A stretch of 6,166 nt of DNA, taken from contig QHXE01000740.1 in NCBI GenBank assembly GCA_003222835.1, positions 1 to 6,166 on the forward strand. Direction: 5' to 3'. Source of the stretch: Acidobacteriota bacterium (lineage in GTDB: Bacteria > Acidobacteriota > Blastocatellia > Pyrinomonadales > Pyrinomonadaceae). Made by a program: the position numbers and the translations under genes. Position 1 is the first letter of the stretch. Each line of letters starts with the position of its first letter. Below the pieces are notes generated by a model, which made no database searches, was not told the origin of the DNA, and saw nothing but the letters and a program-made list of their open reading frames with translations. Positions 6,081 to 6,166 of this stretch are shown in pieces.

Positions 6081-6099
6081 CGGCGGTCTATGACCGCCG
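6081..6099 (+). repeat. GC-rich hairpin (REP-like element or terminator) after citrate synthase
   Basis: CGGCGGTC, loop TAT, GACCGCCG is a perfect 8-bp stem with a 3-base loop, 45 bases after the citrate synthase stop. The only T-run (TTTT, 6117-6120) is 17 bases further on, so a classic intrinsic terminator is not supported, though the stem could still mark or protect the transcript end. The word looks like an abundant dispersed hairpin I recall from Verrucomicrobiota genomes. The rest of 6036-6166 shows no gene. Confidence 0.65.
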
Positions 6100-6166
6100 G
6101 TCACGCCAGCGGACTGTTTTCCCCGGTGAGCTCGCGCCGCAAGCTTTGACATCTCCGACGTCTTTC

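Noticed and set aside
6146..6151. TTGACA as a -35 box
   Set aside because: The -10 position falls at or beyond the window end, so it cannot be assessed.

Overview
The window looks like a chromosomal segment from a free-living, moderately GC-rich heterotrophic bacterium. My best guess is Verrucomicrobiota (soil Chthoniobacter/Udaeobacter-like). That guess rests on remembered intergenic word families (AATGACGAAGCAC-type tracts, and GC hairpins reading CGGCGGTC-TAT-GACCGCCG), on sparse Shine-Dalgarno use, and on the look of the proteins. It is an inference, not a database result.

The left part (1-1855) holds glycan or secondary-metabolism type genes. On the minus strand are a small exported protein (582-1043) and, directly downstream and overlapping it by three bases, a family 2 glycosyltransferase (1-585, running off the window) broken by two single-base frameshifts. 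Pointing the other way is a TylF/macrocin-O-methyltransferase-like gene (1162-1855) that has lost about 25 internal residues and its reading frame.

The right part (1940-6035) is a plus-strand TCA-cycle cluster: sucC (succinyl-CoA synthetase beta), two tandem VOC/glyoxalase-fold genes joined by an ATGA overlap, sucD (succinyl-CoA synthetase alpha) and a citrate synthase. SucC and SucD form one enzyme, and their genes usually sit side by side. Here they are separated by the VOC pair, which is bracketed by an exact 13-bp direct repeat (3182-3194 and 3936-3948). One copy supplies the start codon of the first VOC gene and the other supplies the stop codon of the second. sucD is broken: about 20 residues just before its GPNCPG motif are physically absent, and the frame changes there. 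SucC, both VOC genes and citrate synthase are intact.

The window therefore contains three damaged genes (two single-base insertions, two out-of-frame deletions of roughly 60-80 bp) next to intact ones. An out-of-frame deletion in a central-metabolism gene makes assembly or consensus error a serious possibility. Real decay is the alternative. I see no RNA gene, CRISPR array, insertion sequence or phage gene, and no clear new biological system. The repeat-bracketed VOC cassette inside sucCD is the most interesting structure.
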